A stretch of DNA of 42,210 nt, from positions 1 to 42,210 of the IMG/VR virus record IMGVR_UViG_3300048999_000012; one strand, 5' to 3'. The stretch is from a virus. Below are positions 16,737 through 23,582 of this stretch, in pieces (positions within the stretch are counted from its first letter, which is position 1; each line of letters opens with the position of its first letter). The notes under the pieces were generated by a model that was not told the DNA's origin, did not search any database, and saw only the letters and a list, made by a program, of their open reading frames with translations. The position numbers and the translations under genes are program-made.

Positions 16737-16810
16737 AAAAAACTCCCGCGGGGCATTTTTTAGGAGCCGCGCGATGCAGGAGGGGGGTCCATTCTGCGAG
16801 ACCCCCCTCC
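16737..16810 (-). terminator. Two hairpins between the replication and packaging blocks
   Basis: On the minus strand after the 86-aa gene comes an 11-bp perfect stem (arms 16800-16810 and 16779-16789, loop of 10), then a second, weaker CTCC/GGAG stem at 16743-16766 followed by T6 (16737-16742). The first has no U tract; the second is a terminator-like hairpin. They divide the polymerase-like gene unit from the terminase unit. A role as terminator or as a packaging-related structure cannot be separated by sequence alone. Confidence 0.6.
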
Positions 16811-16836
16811 CCCTCCTTGAAGAATTCCCCTCAGTC

Positions 16837-17097
16837 TCAAGAAGAATTCGATGACACATCAGATGCAGTAACTTTCTTGTGCATTCCAGAGACATTCTCT
16901 CGAACGATCTCATCGATCGCTAACTCAATAGCAAGACTCTGATCCGCATCTGATAACTCATCTGAAGTAATCACAATCCTTGCAAGCAACTCAGTGCTAT
17001 GGTAACCAGCACGTAGGTCGAATGCATACCACTCTTCATACTGAGTGAATGGATCATAAGGATTGTCAACAGTAGTCAGCATGCTTTCACTCACCAC
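16837..17097 (-). CDS. Conserved 86-residue phage protein of unknown function
   Basis: The product has the segments MLTTVDNPYDPFTQYEEWYAF and LLARIVITSDELSDADQSL, followed by IELAIDEIVREN. I recall this protein as widely conserved in phages of Gram-positive bacteria, next to the helix-turn-helix/polymerase-like gene. It overlaps that gene by 11 bases. The start could be GTG 17097, GTG 17094 or ATG 17082; the family N-terminus favours one of the two GTGs. No motif is visible. It is AT-richer than its neighbours. Confidence 0.75.
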   Translation of the reverse strand: MVSESMLTTVDNPYDPFTQYEEWYAFDLRAGYHSTELLARIVITSDELSDADQSLAIELAIDEIVRENVSGMHKKVTASDVSSNSS

Positions 17098-19714
17098 TCA
17101 ATCCCTTCTTCAGTGTGGTTACTGATACACCCAATGCATCTGCTACCTCTGCCTGTGTGTAGCCTGATGCAAGCATGGCCTTAGCTCTATTGGTCTTACT
17201 GCTAGACATCAGCAGATCAGACTTAGGAGTAGCCAGCTTCTTCACTTGCTCAAGATTAGCATTCTGTAGGATCTGGCTCAGCTTGTTGGTACTGATAGCG
17301 CCAGCCTGAATAGCAGCCCATTCGTTGTCATCGATCTCGATCTGTGCCTTCTTGGCGCCGGTACGAGAACGGGCTTCAGCAAGGGCTTGTGCCTTGATCT
17401 TCTTGGTCTCAGCAGGATCCATGTCTGGATTCGCTCTCTTCTTGGCAGAGAAGGTGGCGTTCGCCAGGACCTGGGCTTGTCTTTCGAGGGGGGCGTTCCT
17501 GAGGGCGAGGTTTAGTTTCGCATTCAGTGAGCCCACTTCTTTGGAGTAGGCGGTCTTTGCGGACGGTGAATAGGGGGTAGTCTTAGTGTTGACCATAGAC
17601 TTACGTGCTTCGTTAGCCAACGACTTCAACCTATTCGAATGATCCGCATAGATCTTCTCAATAGGAGTACCGGACGAGAGAGAGTGTGCATCTTTCGTGA
17701 ACCCCAACTTAGTTACTTCTGTGAGGTGGGGTTGCACACGACCCGTCTTGTCCGTGTAGGTAGAGCCGGTCTTGACAAAGACCTTCTCACCAGTGGCCTT
17801 GTCGATCGGGCCACCATCTTTTGCACTGCGTGGCTTGAACTCAGGAACCTTGATTGTCGAGGATGCACCAGAGTTAGAGATGAGCGTTGATGCTCCACCT
17901 CGAGCGCTACCCTGATACTTGGCCTTCAGCTGTGCGATGTTGTTTACACGAGCTGATTCCTTGTAATCAAGGTGGTGCTTCTCTGCATCAATCACAACCA
18001 TGGAGTGCCGAACTGCTCGAGCTAGCTCGGCGTTGTTGGCTCCACGAATAGTCATGTCGGTGATGAGGTTGGATACCTTGCCCATCTCAACCTGCTTGGT
18101 ACGAGGCGACATCTTAGGCGCATCGGCCGGCAGCTTGTACTTCATGGGATCGAAGTTCTTCAGTCCCTCAAGGGCTGGTTCGCTCTTCACCCGACCACTG
18201 TTGTTAGGAATCACAAGGACTGTGTCGCCATCGAAGTCTGCACCCGACAGTCGTTCAGCTACCTTATGACTGATACCAACAGCATCTGTCGCATTACCAA
18301 GAAGCTTCTTCGCTTCCGGTTGACGGTTGTTCACGACGAGTTCTGGGATCTCGAACTTTCCACCATGAGGGTAACGAATCAGAGCGACTCGCTCACCATC
18401 ACGATAGTTGGGCGCATAGATCTCAGTTGCCTTCATACTCTCGATCGGCAGGATGACATGCGATCCCTGACGAGGAAGAGCGGCAGCTTTCAGATGAACA
18501 GCAGACGAATCCGCATCATCAGCGAAGGACTCAAGAAGACGCTTCTTGACGGCCGGATTGGTGAGCTTGTTGATCTCATCGAACTCCGACTTCTTCTTAG
18601 AATACGTCATGTCGAGTTGAGTACGAGCGAGGCTCGGGCTCTGCTTGGACAGCATCTGAGACGAAAGGCTCTTCGACCAGTTGCTCCAGTTTCCCTCTTC
18701 ATTGACGATGTTCACATGACCTGATTGCCGACTGATGACCGCACCAAACGGGTTATCGGGGTCATCCTTTAACTTCTTGAAAGCATCGAGCTTGTTCCCG
18801 GTGTTCTCCTTGTTCGTGTTGAACATGAGATCCACACCAGCAGGCAGGTCATCCTTGTACATGGCCATACCTTTGAGGTAGTGCGTGCCATCCACAGCGA
18901 TACGAACCTGAGCGTAGTGCGATTCACCAAGAGAAAGATCTTTGGCGCCAGGGCGAACGTAGATGACACCGTCTGCCTTCTTGCCTTCTTCTCCGTACGT
19001 CACACCAACACGCTTCGAACTCACAGAGGTGGGGGGCTTAATCCCGAGAAATGTACGCCCACCATCTTGCGAATAGTCAGTGATCTGCTGAACGTTATCC
19101 CGATTCTTGAAGACTTCGGAATACGGAACATCCGGCTTGGTCAGCACCTTCATGGTCGTCTGCTTGCCAGTGCCCAACTGCTCGACCTTCAAGTAGTGGA
19201 CTTTGTAGCCCTCTTCCTGAAGAACAGCAACTGCAGTGTTCAGCTTGGTGCGACTCACGCCCATGTGATACTCAACGCCGGCACCGATGTCGATGTACTT
19301 CTTCTTCTCGACCTGGTCCTTCAGCATGTTGGATGTAGCCTCAAGGACGTCAGCTTTATCCTTCTCGCCAGGTGCTAGGAGAGCACGGACCGAAGACTCG
19401 TTGATTCCCATGCGTTCGCCAATAGCTACATTCGACATACCTTTGTCTCTCAAGCGCTGAGCCTGGAAGATGTCAGCCTGCTTCTGTGCATTCTTGGCAA
19501 TCGACTTGGCTGCTCGCAAACGAGTCGTGGAATCAAGTCCCAGTCCTCGAGCGATCTCAGCTTCGGTCATACCTTGCCTTTTCAGGCCGGCAACGTACTG
19601 TAGAAAGTCTCGGTTTCGGTTGGCGCCGTCTTCACCACCAGATCCCCAAGGATAGCGCCCCGAATGGCGAGGCGTGCCGTAGTGCGCGATGTAATCGTCA
19701 ACATCGATGATCAC
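17087..19714 (-). CDS. HTH-containing protein with RNA polymerase beta-prime-like ADFDGD motif (possible single-chain RNA polymerase)
   Basis: This 875-residue protein starts at GTG 19714 after GGAGG. Residues 11-26 read HYGTPRHSGRYPWGSG, a tag-like element. Two helix-turn-helix segments follow (about 49-70, EAEIARGLGL; about 90-113, MSNVAIGERMGINESSVRALL), and a third lies at the C-terminus (about 851-871, YTQAEVADALGVSVTTLKK). Residues about 415-505 match the beta-prime double-psi beta-barrel pattern: GERVALIRYPHGG, then LSGADFDGDTVLVIPN with the triad D493/D495/D497. In RNA polymerases (beta-prime, YonO, crAss-like phage enzymes) this motif holds the catalytic magnesium. I cannot identify the second barrel with its lysines by eye, so polymerase activity is inferred. 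The gene is coupled to the Cas4-like nuclease upstream. Confidence 0.75.
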   Translation of the reverse strand: MIIDVDDYIAHYGTPRHSGRYPWGSGGEDGANRNRDFLQYVAGLKRQGMTEAEIARGLGLDSTTRLRAAKSIAKNAQKQADIFQAQRLRDKGMSNVAIGERMGINESSVRALLAPGEKDKADVLEATSNMLKDQVEKKKYIDIGAGVEYHMGVSRTKLNTAVAVLQEEGYKVHYLKVEQLGTGKQTTMKVLTKPDVPYSEVFKNRDNVQQITDYSQDGGRTFLGIKPPTSVSSKRVGVTYGEEGKKADGVIYVRPGAKDLSLGESHYAQVRIAVDGTHYLKGMAMYKDDLPAGVDLMFNTNKENTGNKLDAFKKLKDDPDNPFGAVISRQSGHVNIVNEEGNWSNWSKSLSSQMLSKQSPSLARTQLDMTYSKKKSEFDEINKLTNPAVKKRLLESFADDADSSAVHLKAAALPRQGSHVILPIESMKATEIYAPNYRDGERVALIRYPHGGKFEIPELVVNNRQPEAKKLLGNATDAVGISHKVAERLSGADFDGDTVLVIPNNSGRVKSEPALEGLKNFDPMKYKLPADAPKMSPRTKQVEMGKVSNLITDMTIRGANNAELARAVRHSMVVIDAEKHHLDYKESARVNNIAQLKAKYQGSARGGASTLISNSGASSTIKVPEFKPRSAKDGGPIDKATGEKVFVKTGSTYTDKTGRVQPHLTEVTKLGFTKDAHSLSSGTPIEKIYADHSNRLKSLANEARKSMVNTKTTPYSPSAKTAYSKEVGSLNAKLNLALRNAPLERQAQVLANATFSAKKRANPDMDPAETKKIKAQALAEARSRTGAKKAQIEIDDNEWAAIQAGAISTNKLSQILQNANLEQVKKLATPKSDLLMSSSKTNRAKAMLASGYTQAEVADALGVSVTTLKKGLSGE

Positions 19715-20277
19715 GACTGTGCCTCCTCCATGTATTGGTTGAGTCGCTTGTCGAGGTACTTGATCTGCTCCATGATGCTCGAGATGTCAACTGGATCAGG
19801 GAGGAAGACCTTAACGTCGTCGTTCTGGTAGATGCGCAATTCAGTTTCGATCTCGAACGGCTTGTAGTCGTATTCGAGACAGAAGAGTGCGGTGTAGACC
19901 TGAAGTTGGTCCATCGACGTCTGAGTGACGCCCGTCTTCAGATCAAAGATGCGAAGCTGCTTTTGCTTGGCACGAAAGCCGATGGCATCTGCAGTTCCGT
20001 AACAATTCGGCGAGTAATATAGAACGCGCTCAGGCTTCATACCGAAGCCGATGCAATCGTTCACGTATTCGTTGAAGGTTGTACCGTTACGCTCAGGCTT
20101 GATCTTCAAACGAATCATGTGCTTTGCCAAATCATGAAGCTCGGTTCCACGCTGTGCGGCCATGACAGCCATGAACATGCGTTCGAGCTTCTCGTCATCA
20201 TACCGGATCCAGTGGTATTTGCTAGCGCTGAGAAACGCGTGACCGCCGGCGAGACGTGAATGATCGTTGAAGTTCAT
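19711..20277 (-). CDS. Cas4/RecB-like PD-(D/E)XK nuclease
   Basis: The 188-residue protein has the RecB-type nuclease set: RGTELHDLA with H48, GTADAIG with D97, FDLKTG with D112 and K114, and QVYTAL giving QxxxY-like Q126 to Y128. These are the catalytic residues of PD-(D/E)XK exonucleases related to Cas4 and lambda Exo. In replication blocks such enzymes support recombination or host DNA degradation. The ATG at 20277 was chosen because GAGGAAG precedes it and it gives MNFNDHSRLAGGHAFLS, with S17/S19 at the expected family start. It overlaps the VRR-NUC gene upstream. Confidence 0.85.
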   Translation of the reverse strand: MNFNDHSRLAGGHAFLSASKYHWIRYDDEKLERMFMAVMAAQRGTELHDLAKHMIRLKIKPERNGTTFNEYVNDCIGFGMKPERVLYYSPNCYGTADAIGFRAKQKQLRIFDLKTGVTQTSMDQLQVYTALFCLEYDYKPFEIETELRIYQNDDVKVFLPDPVDISSIMEQIKYLDKRLNQYMEEAQS

Positions 20278-20551
20278 CCAACACTTCCTCTTCATTTTCG
20301 GGGCAGATGAAAGACGCGTACGACAACTCATCATAGAACCCAACCCAGTAGTCCTGGTTAGGCTGACGTTTTGCATCGAATGACGCCTTCACTTCAAGCA
20401 TGGCCCATCGATCATTGAACAAAATCATAAGATCGGGAACACCCTGGTGAATGGTGTTCGGATCTAAGTTGAACAAGATGCAGCCAGGGAACCGAAGACT
20501 AAGCTCCTTTATAAGAGAAGCTTTGTAGCCGGTACGACCAGTTTCTCTCAC
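20222..20551 (-). CDS. VRR-NUC family nuclease
   Basis: This protein of about 109 residues contains GVPDLMILFNDRWAMLEVKAS, the PD...(D/E)xK core of the VRR-NUC family (Asp in GVPD, Glu and Lys in EVK). VRR-NUC nucleases act on branched DNA such as Holliday junctions or flaps. The start is GTG 20551 with AAGGAGG five bases upstream; the upstream ATG at 20722 would run into HNH coding sequence. The 5' region carries a copy of the shared promoter (20594-20620). The 3' end overlaps the Cas4-like gene by 56 bases. Confidence 0.82.
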   Translation of the reverse strand: MRETGRTGYKASLIKELSLRFPGCILFNLDPNTIHQGVPDLMILFNDRWAMLEVKASFDAKRQPNQDYWVGFYDELSYASFICPENEEEVLDELQRSFTSRRRSRVSQR

Positions 20552-20593
20552 GATTCCCTCCTTAAAATAAGGTTGCTTGCTTCTACTCCTTCT

Positions 20594-20620
20594 ATTATAA
20601 CCTGCGATTCGGCTGCGAGT
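20594..20620 (-). promoter_or_regulatory. Promoter of shared type upstream of the nuclease/polymerase-like genes
   Basis: On the minus strand, ACTCGCAG is followed after exactly 13 bases by TATAAT (20599-20594), the same spacing as in the four copies near small membrane protein genes at 32.6-35.9 kb. It lies 43 bases upstream of the VRR-NUC start and directly after the HNH stop codon. It would drive VRR-NUC, the Cas4-like nuclease, and probably the ADFDGD gene. Confidence 0.72.
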
Positions 20621-20630
20621 GGGTAGTTGT
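20613..20630. repeat. 18-bp direct repeat, copy A (downstream of HNH gene)
   Basis: The minus-strand sequence ACAACTACCCACTCGCAG occurs here and, identical over 18 bases, at 21320-21337 inside the helicase 3' end. The two copies bracket the HNH gene. This copy forms the upstream part of the promoter at 20594-20620. An 11-base core (AACTACCCACT) recurs twice more as an inverted pair at 21188-21216. Confidence 0.9.
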
Positions 20631-21128
20631 TTATTCTGCGATGTATCGGAACTCCTGAAAGGTAGGGAACGTGTAGGTTCGGTTGATGATCGAACTGATG
20701 ATGTCTCGCTCGAGTAGACCAAAGGCTAGAGCCGCTTCCCAAGTGTTCGCATACCGCTCTTGAGTCTTGGTCTCGATGACTGGTTTGCTGCCGCCCTCTT
20801 TGCCATGTTTGGCTTGCAACAGATATGCGACCAGGAACCAGTGAGGGCGCCACATCAGATTGTCGGCACGATTGTTGGTGAGATCGTTGTCGCGATGGAT
20901 GAGATCTTCAAAGTGCTCATACCTCTTAAGCGGTGGCACGAACGTCTTTCCCACCAACCGAGCGATCGATCGACGCCGCTGAGTTCCATCCTTCATCATG
21001 CCGACATAGCACGTTCCGTGTGGATTCCTGAGGACCGTAAGGACGCGGCCAGTCTCTTCGTTGCGGACTCGACCGAACTCACTGACCGAGTATGCCTCGT
21101 ATCCGTTGATCCTTACCCATACTTCCAC
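20631..21128 (-). CDS. NUMOD4/HNH homing endonuclease-like protein
   Basis: The protein of about 165 residues starts with a NUMOD4 segment (EVWVRINGYEAYSVSEFGRVRN) followed by an HNH domain with HRDNDLTNNRADNLMW, the usual H...N...N pattern. Such free-standing enzymes are DNA-binding homing endonucleases that move between phages. I chose GTG 21128, four bases after AGGAGG; residues encoded upstream to 21215 read through the regulatory region. The surrounding AT-rich DNA differs from the rest of the genome. It sits between the helicase and VRR-NUC genes and is bracketed by 18-bp repeats. Confidence 0.85.
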   Translation of the reverse strand: MEVWVRINGYEAYSVSEFGRVRNEETGRVLTVLRNPHGTCYVGMMKDGTQRRRSIARLVGKTFVPPLKRYEHFEDLIHRDNDLTNNRADNLMWRPHWFLVAYLLQAKHGKEGGSKPVIETKTQERYANTWEAALAFGLLERDIISSIINRTYTFPTFQEFRYIAE

Positions 21129-21187
21129 TTGTCCTCCTTGGATGACAAATCCAAAAATTTTGACGAAAACTTTTTCAATTCTATAGT

Positions 21188-21216
21188 AGTGGGTAGTTGT
21201 ATTATAACTACCCACT
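21188..21216 (-). promoter_or_regulatory. 29-bp palindrome containing a -10 box (candidate operator/promoter of the HNH gene)
   Basis: Two 11-base arms (AGTGGGTAGTT and its complement) flank a 7-base spacer. TATAAT on the minus strand lies at 21206-21201, overlapping spacer and arm, so a protein bound to the arms would cover a promoter. The HNH start is about 60 bases downstream. The arms are the same sequence as in the 18-bp repeats. Confidence 0.7.
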
Positions 21217-21295
21217 CGTGTCTTTGAGAAAGAGTTTTAGGTCAAAAATGGCAGATTTGGCAGAATTTTTGGCAGATTTGGGCTTTTTTTGGCCT

Positions 21296-22753
21296 TTACG
21301 AGCCAGACCCATCTTTTCTCTGCGAGTGGGTAGTTGTGATTTTAGACAAGAACTGCTTCTCATTGAAGCTCTTCTTCCCCATCAAGGACCGCATGATGGC
21401 CTTGTCGATCACCGAATTCGACGTGAGGACGTAGTAGTACAGCTTCGAATATGGCGTATTTAGCCTATCCGTACGTCCGTGCGCCTGATGCCAGTTCTTG
21501 TAGGAGTAGGTCAAACTGTAGAAAACGGTCGTGTCTGTGGTGATGCAGTTCCATCCTTCCGACCCTGCCACGTACTGCACCAGATACAACCAGCTGTCAC
21601 TCGTCGGTACTGGCTGGTGCTTGTGGCCATTCCACTCGGCCACTTGAAACGTAGACTCGCTCTTCGGCATCGAGCTCATATCGTTCGTCGAGGACTCCGG
21701 GAGGAACGTCTCGGTCGCAGCTGACGCAGAAGAGGATTGTTCCTTCTCCTGGGACGTCGATCCATCCGACGATTTGATGCCAGCAGGTTTCGGGGTCAGC
21801 CATGATTCAGTCTCCTCTGTTGATGATGTATTGCCACTGCCAGTCGAAGAGTTTGAACCCGATGAATCTTTCGAATTGCTCTCGATTAAGTCCATGCCAA
21901 GTTGCCGCAGCGAGTTCAGCTCGTAGTCGAAGTTGTAGAACACAATCACCTTCGGATGCTCCCTCAATAGGGTAGCCACGGAAGATGATCGGGAAGTATC
22001 GGAGTTGACAACCTTCCTCATGACACTGAACAGCTCCGCTACGTCCCGTAATGGGCGATTCTCGTAGACATGCCATCTGTCTTCCAGCACCTTTCTAAAC
22101 AACTCTTGGTCGTACTGTGTTTCGATGTTCTTGGTGATTCGCGTAGTGTGACGGAACATCGGCATCTCTACCAAGATTTGATTCTTCAACTTGACCAGCT
22201 TGTTGACGTTGAGGTAGCGGTCAACTTTCGGAAACTTGGAGTAGCGGTTGTAGACTACGTGTTCTCGGAGGAACTCGGTTCGGTTCTTGTAGAACCCGTT
22301 TGCAACAAAGACTGGAATGTAGTCGAGCCACGTATCTCCAGGGGTAGCAGATAGTAGGATCCATCGGTTGTTTGATGCAATCCGTATGAAATCCTTTGTC
22401 CATTCCCCAGAACCAACGACACGTTGTTCATCGAAGATAAAGAAGGATCCCGCCACGTCACGATAGCGGCTAAGGTTGTTCCAAGAGTCAACCGTAAGAG
22501 TTCCTGCAACAGTGGAATCCCTAGTTGGTCCAACTCCGAACTTCGCGAAGTCTCCCTGCCAGTCAAGGGAATCGCGTTTCTTGGCAGTGGTGATGACGAT
22601 GACATCGAAATCCTCCCCATACCCTACGTAGTTCTCCATGTAGTATGCAGCTGCAGTCAGGGACTTACCCGTCCCGACGTCGCCCCACAAGATGCTGCCG
22701 TTGTGGAGCTCTCGTACTGCCTTCTTCTGGTGAGGGTATAACTCAACCACCAT
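21296..22753 (-). CDS. SNF2-like superfamily 2 DNA helicase with serine-rich insertion
   Basis: The 485-residue helicase has Walker A GDVGTGKS (24-31), motif II FDEQ (107-110), motif III SATPGD (135-140), VQYVAGSEGWNC (motif V region) and QAHGRTDRLN (motif VI, 423-432). Motif II is FDEQ rather than DEAH. Residues about 291-369 are a low-complexity Ser/Thr/Glu region that interrupts the C-terminal helicase lobe between FDYELNSLRQLG and VAEWNGHKHQ, where relatives, as I recall them, run straight through. A small zinc-ribbon ORF is encoded in another frame there. ATG 22753 overlaps the C2H2 gene upstream by 11 bases. The repeat copy at 21320-21337 lies within the last codons. Confidence 0.87.
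   Translation of the reverse strand: MVVELYPHQKKAVRELHNGSILWGDVGTGKSLTAAAYYMENYVGYGEDFDVIVITTAKKRDSLDWQGDFAKFGVGPTRDSTVAGTLTVDSWNNLSRYRDVAGSFFIFDEQRVVGSGEWTKDFIRIASNNRWILLSATPGDTWLDYIPVFVANGFYKNRTEFLREHVVYNRYSKFPKVDRYLNVNKLVKLKNQILVEMPMFRHTTRITKNIETQYDQELFRKVLEDRWHVYENRPLRDVAELFSVMRKVVNSDTSRSSSVATLLREHPKVIVFYNFDYELNSLRQLGMDLIESNSKDSSGSNSSTGSGNTSSTEETESWLTPKPAGIKSSDGSTSQEKEQSSSASAATETFLPESSTNDMSSMPKSESTFQVAEWNGHKHQPVPTSDSWLYLVQYVAGSEGWNCITTDTTVFYSLTYSYKNWHQAHGRTDRLNTPYSKLYYYVLTSNSVIDKAIMRSLMGKKSFNEKQFLSKITTTHSQRKDGSGS
21320..21337. repeat. 18-bp direct repeat, copy B (in helicase 3' end)
   Basis: This copy of ACAACTACCCACTCGCAG (minus strand) encodes part of the helicase C-terminal tail. No TATAAT follows at the 13-base distance. 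Together with copy A it brackets the HNH gene, consistent with an insertion that duplicated the flanking target or carried its own operator. Confidence 0.85.
21597..21803 (-). CDS. Nested 68-residue zinc-ribbon-like protein in another frame of the helicase gene
   Basis: A second frame within the helicase gene (ATG 21803) has a near-perfect ribosome site, AGAGGAGA with about eight bases of spacing, in AACAGAGGAGACTGAATC. The product starts MADPETCWHQIVGW and contains CxH (C7/H9) and FCVSC (CxxC) in a typical four-ligand zinc-ribbon spacing. Its codons end mostly in C or A/G as in real genes here, while the helicase frame at the same place is Ser-rich junk-like sequence. Just upstream in the same frame a fragment reads REQFERFIGFKLFDWQWQYI before a TGA, like the end of another gene. 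I infer a piece of DNA with small genes was inserted in frame into the helicase. Confidence 0.6.
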   Translation of the reverse strand: MADPETCWHQIVGWIDVPGEGTILFCVSCDRDVPPGVLDERYELDAEERVYVSSGRVEWPQAPASTDE

Positions 22754-22895
22754 AGCGCTTGTGCCAGTTGCGATGGGTGTCCGTGAGTGCTACCAGTGCA
22801 CCACACGACCTGCAGGCCAGAAAGAAGACCTTCTGATCACCGATTTGCACCTCGACTGGCTTGAAACCACGAGGAATGGGCTTCGAATCCGGCAT
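22743..22895 (-). CDS. 50-residue C2H2-type zinc-binding protein
   Basis: The 50-residue protein contains CRSC followed by nine residues and HRNWH, giving a C-x2-C-x9-H-x3-H pattern of a small zinc finger (C28, C31, H41, H45). Similar tiny proteins occur in actinophages. ATG 22895 is preceded by a GGGGG stretch. It overlaps the helicase start by 11 bases and is the first gene after the terminator at 22929. The function is unknown; a nucleic-acid or regulatory role is likely by motif. Confidence 0.75.
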   Translation of the reverse strand: MPDSKPIPRGFKPVEVQIGDQKVFFLACRSCGALVALTDTHRNWHKRYGG

Positions 22896-22928
22896 GATTG
22901 CCCCCAAAAATTTAGGATAGGATTGGAA

Positions 22929-22961
22929 AGAGGGCTCCCAGTATGCGGCCGGGAGCCCTCT
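22929..22961 (-). terminator. Strong hairpin terminator
   Basis: A 10-bp perfect stem (GAGGGCTCCC and GGGAGCCCTC), extended by one A-T pair, encloses an 11-base loop and is followed on the minus strand by TTTCC. It ends the transcription unit of the small genes from 24347 to 23281 and precedes the C2H2/helicase unit. The T tract is short, so efficiency is uncertain. Confidence 0.75.
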
Positions 22962-23280
22962 CGATAAACCGGGGTGTAGCTGGCGTCACGCAGTTAATAC
23001 TCGACTACCATCAGTTCTGGACCGACATCCAGATTATGGCTTGCCTGAGTAGGCATTACAAGCAACGATTGCGTCAAGCATGGCTCGTGCGGGCCGGGTC
23101 TCTTCCCCTTGCAGTGGCCGGTAGCGATCACAACGATCGTGGCTCAAAGAGGGTGCCTGTACGAAGTTATTCAATACACTGAAATCCGAGTATCGTGCTA
23201 GCGGTAGTCGCAGATATCGCTCTGCCGGGCGATCACTAGATTTGTTTACTACGGAGGATGACCTGTCTCGAACAGCATGA
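22962..23280. other. 319-bp stretch without a confident gene
   Basis: The stretch between the terminator and the 42-residue gene has no ORF with a credible start on either strand. One minus-strand frame is open to 23034 (ending ACNAYSGKP), but it starts only inside the neighbouring gene. A small CGATC-GTTGT-GATCG hairpin and a TTCGA-containing hairpin are present; they do not form a tRNA cloverleaf. It may be a leader or untranslated region, or a decayed gene. Confidence 0.5.
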
Positions 23281-23409
23281 CTACTCCTCCTTCTTGCTAT
23301 CCTTCTTCTCCTGCTGCTTCTCCCACTTGCGCCCAACCTTGTGGGCCTGCTTATCGGGGACGCCGTGCTTACCCTTCCCCGGCGTCCCCGAGTCCTTCGG
23401 TCGTGGCAT
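23281..23409 (-). CDS. 42-residue basic protein of unknown function
   Basis: The frame from ATG 23409 (TAATG overlap with the upstream gene) encodes a Lys/Arg/Glu-rich peptide starting MPRPKDSGTP and ending KKDSKKEE. Overlap with the upstream stop suggests coupled translation. There are no motifs or membrane segments. It may bind nucleic acid by charge, but this is not shown. Confidence 0.55.
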   Translation of the reverse strand: MPRPKDSGTPGKGKHGVPDKQAHKVGRKWEKQQEKKDSKKEE

Positions 23410-23582
23410 TACTTCTTCAGTCTCCTGTTCGTGCCGCCGTCGCGCGACATCCGGGTGTCCCGACCGGCGTTCCGGTCCATGGTCCCCTCCATCTTGTCGA
23501 CGATCTTCCGACCGATGAAGGTCCGCGCCTGCTTCGGCGTCATCTTCTCGGTGGGGGTGGTTTTGGCTGGCTTCTTGACCAT
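23409..23582 (-). CDS. 57-residue basic protein of unknown function
   Basis: ATG 23582 overlaps the upstream stop by one base. The product starts MVKKPAKTTPTEKMTPKQAR and is rich in Lys, Arg, Thr and Met, ending RRLKK. It lies in a chain of four overlapping small genes. The family is not recognised. Its high positive charge suggests nucleic-acid or anionic binding. Confidence 0.6.
   Translation of the reverse strand: MVKKPAKTTPTEKMTPKQARTFIGRKIVDKMEGTMDRNAGRDTRMSRDGGTNRRLKK

Noticed and set aside
21807-22076. An 89-residue frame in the helicase gene ending at 21807
   Set aside because: Only the last 27 or so residues look protein-like; the rest is shadow of conserved helicase sequence, so it is at best a gene fragment and is mentioned with the nested ORF.
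23255-23285. tRNA-like TTCGA arm on the minus strand
   Set aside because: The loop does not fit TTCRANY and no acceptor, D or anticodon stem can be paired around it.
23034-23336. A 100-residue minus-strand frame overlapping the 42-aa gene
   Set aside because: The only ATG lies inside the 42-aa gene and the N-terminal half is Arg/Ser-rich shadow; no credible start exists for the better-looking C-terminal half.
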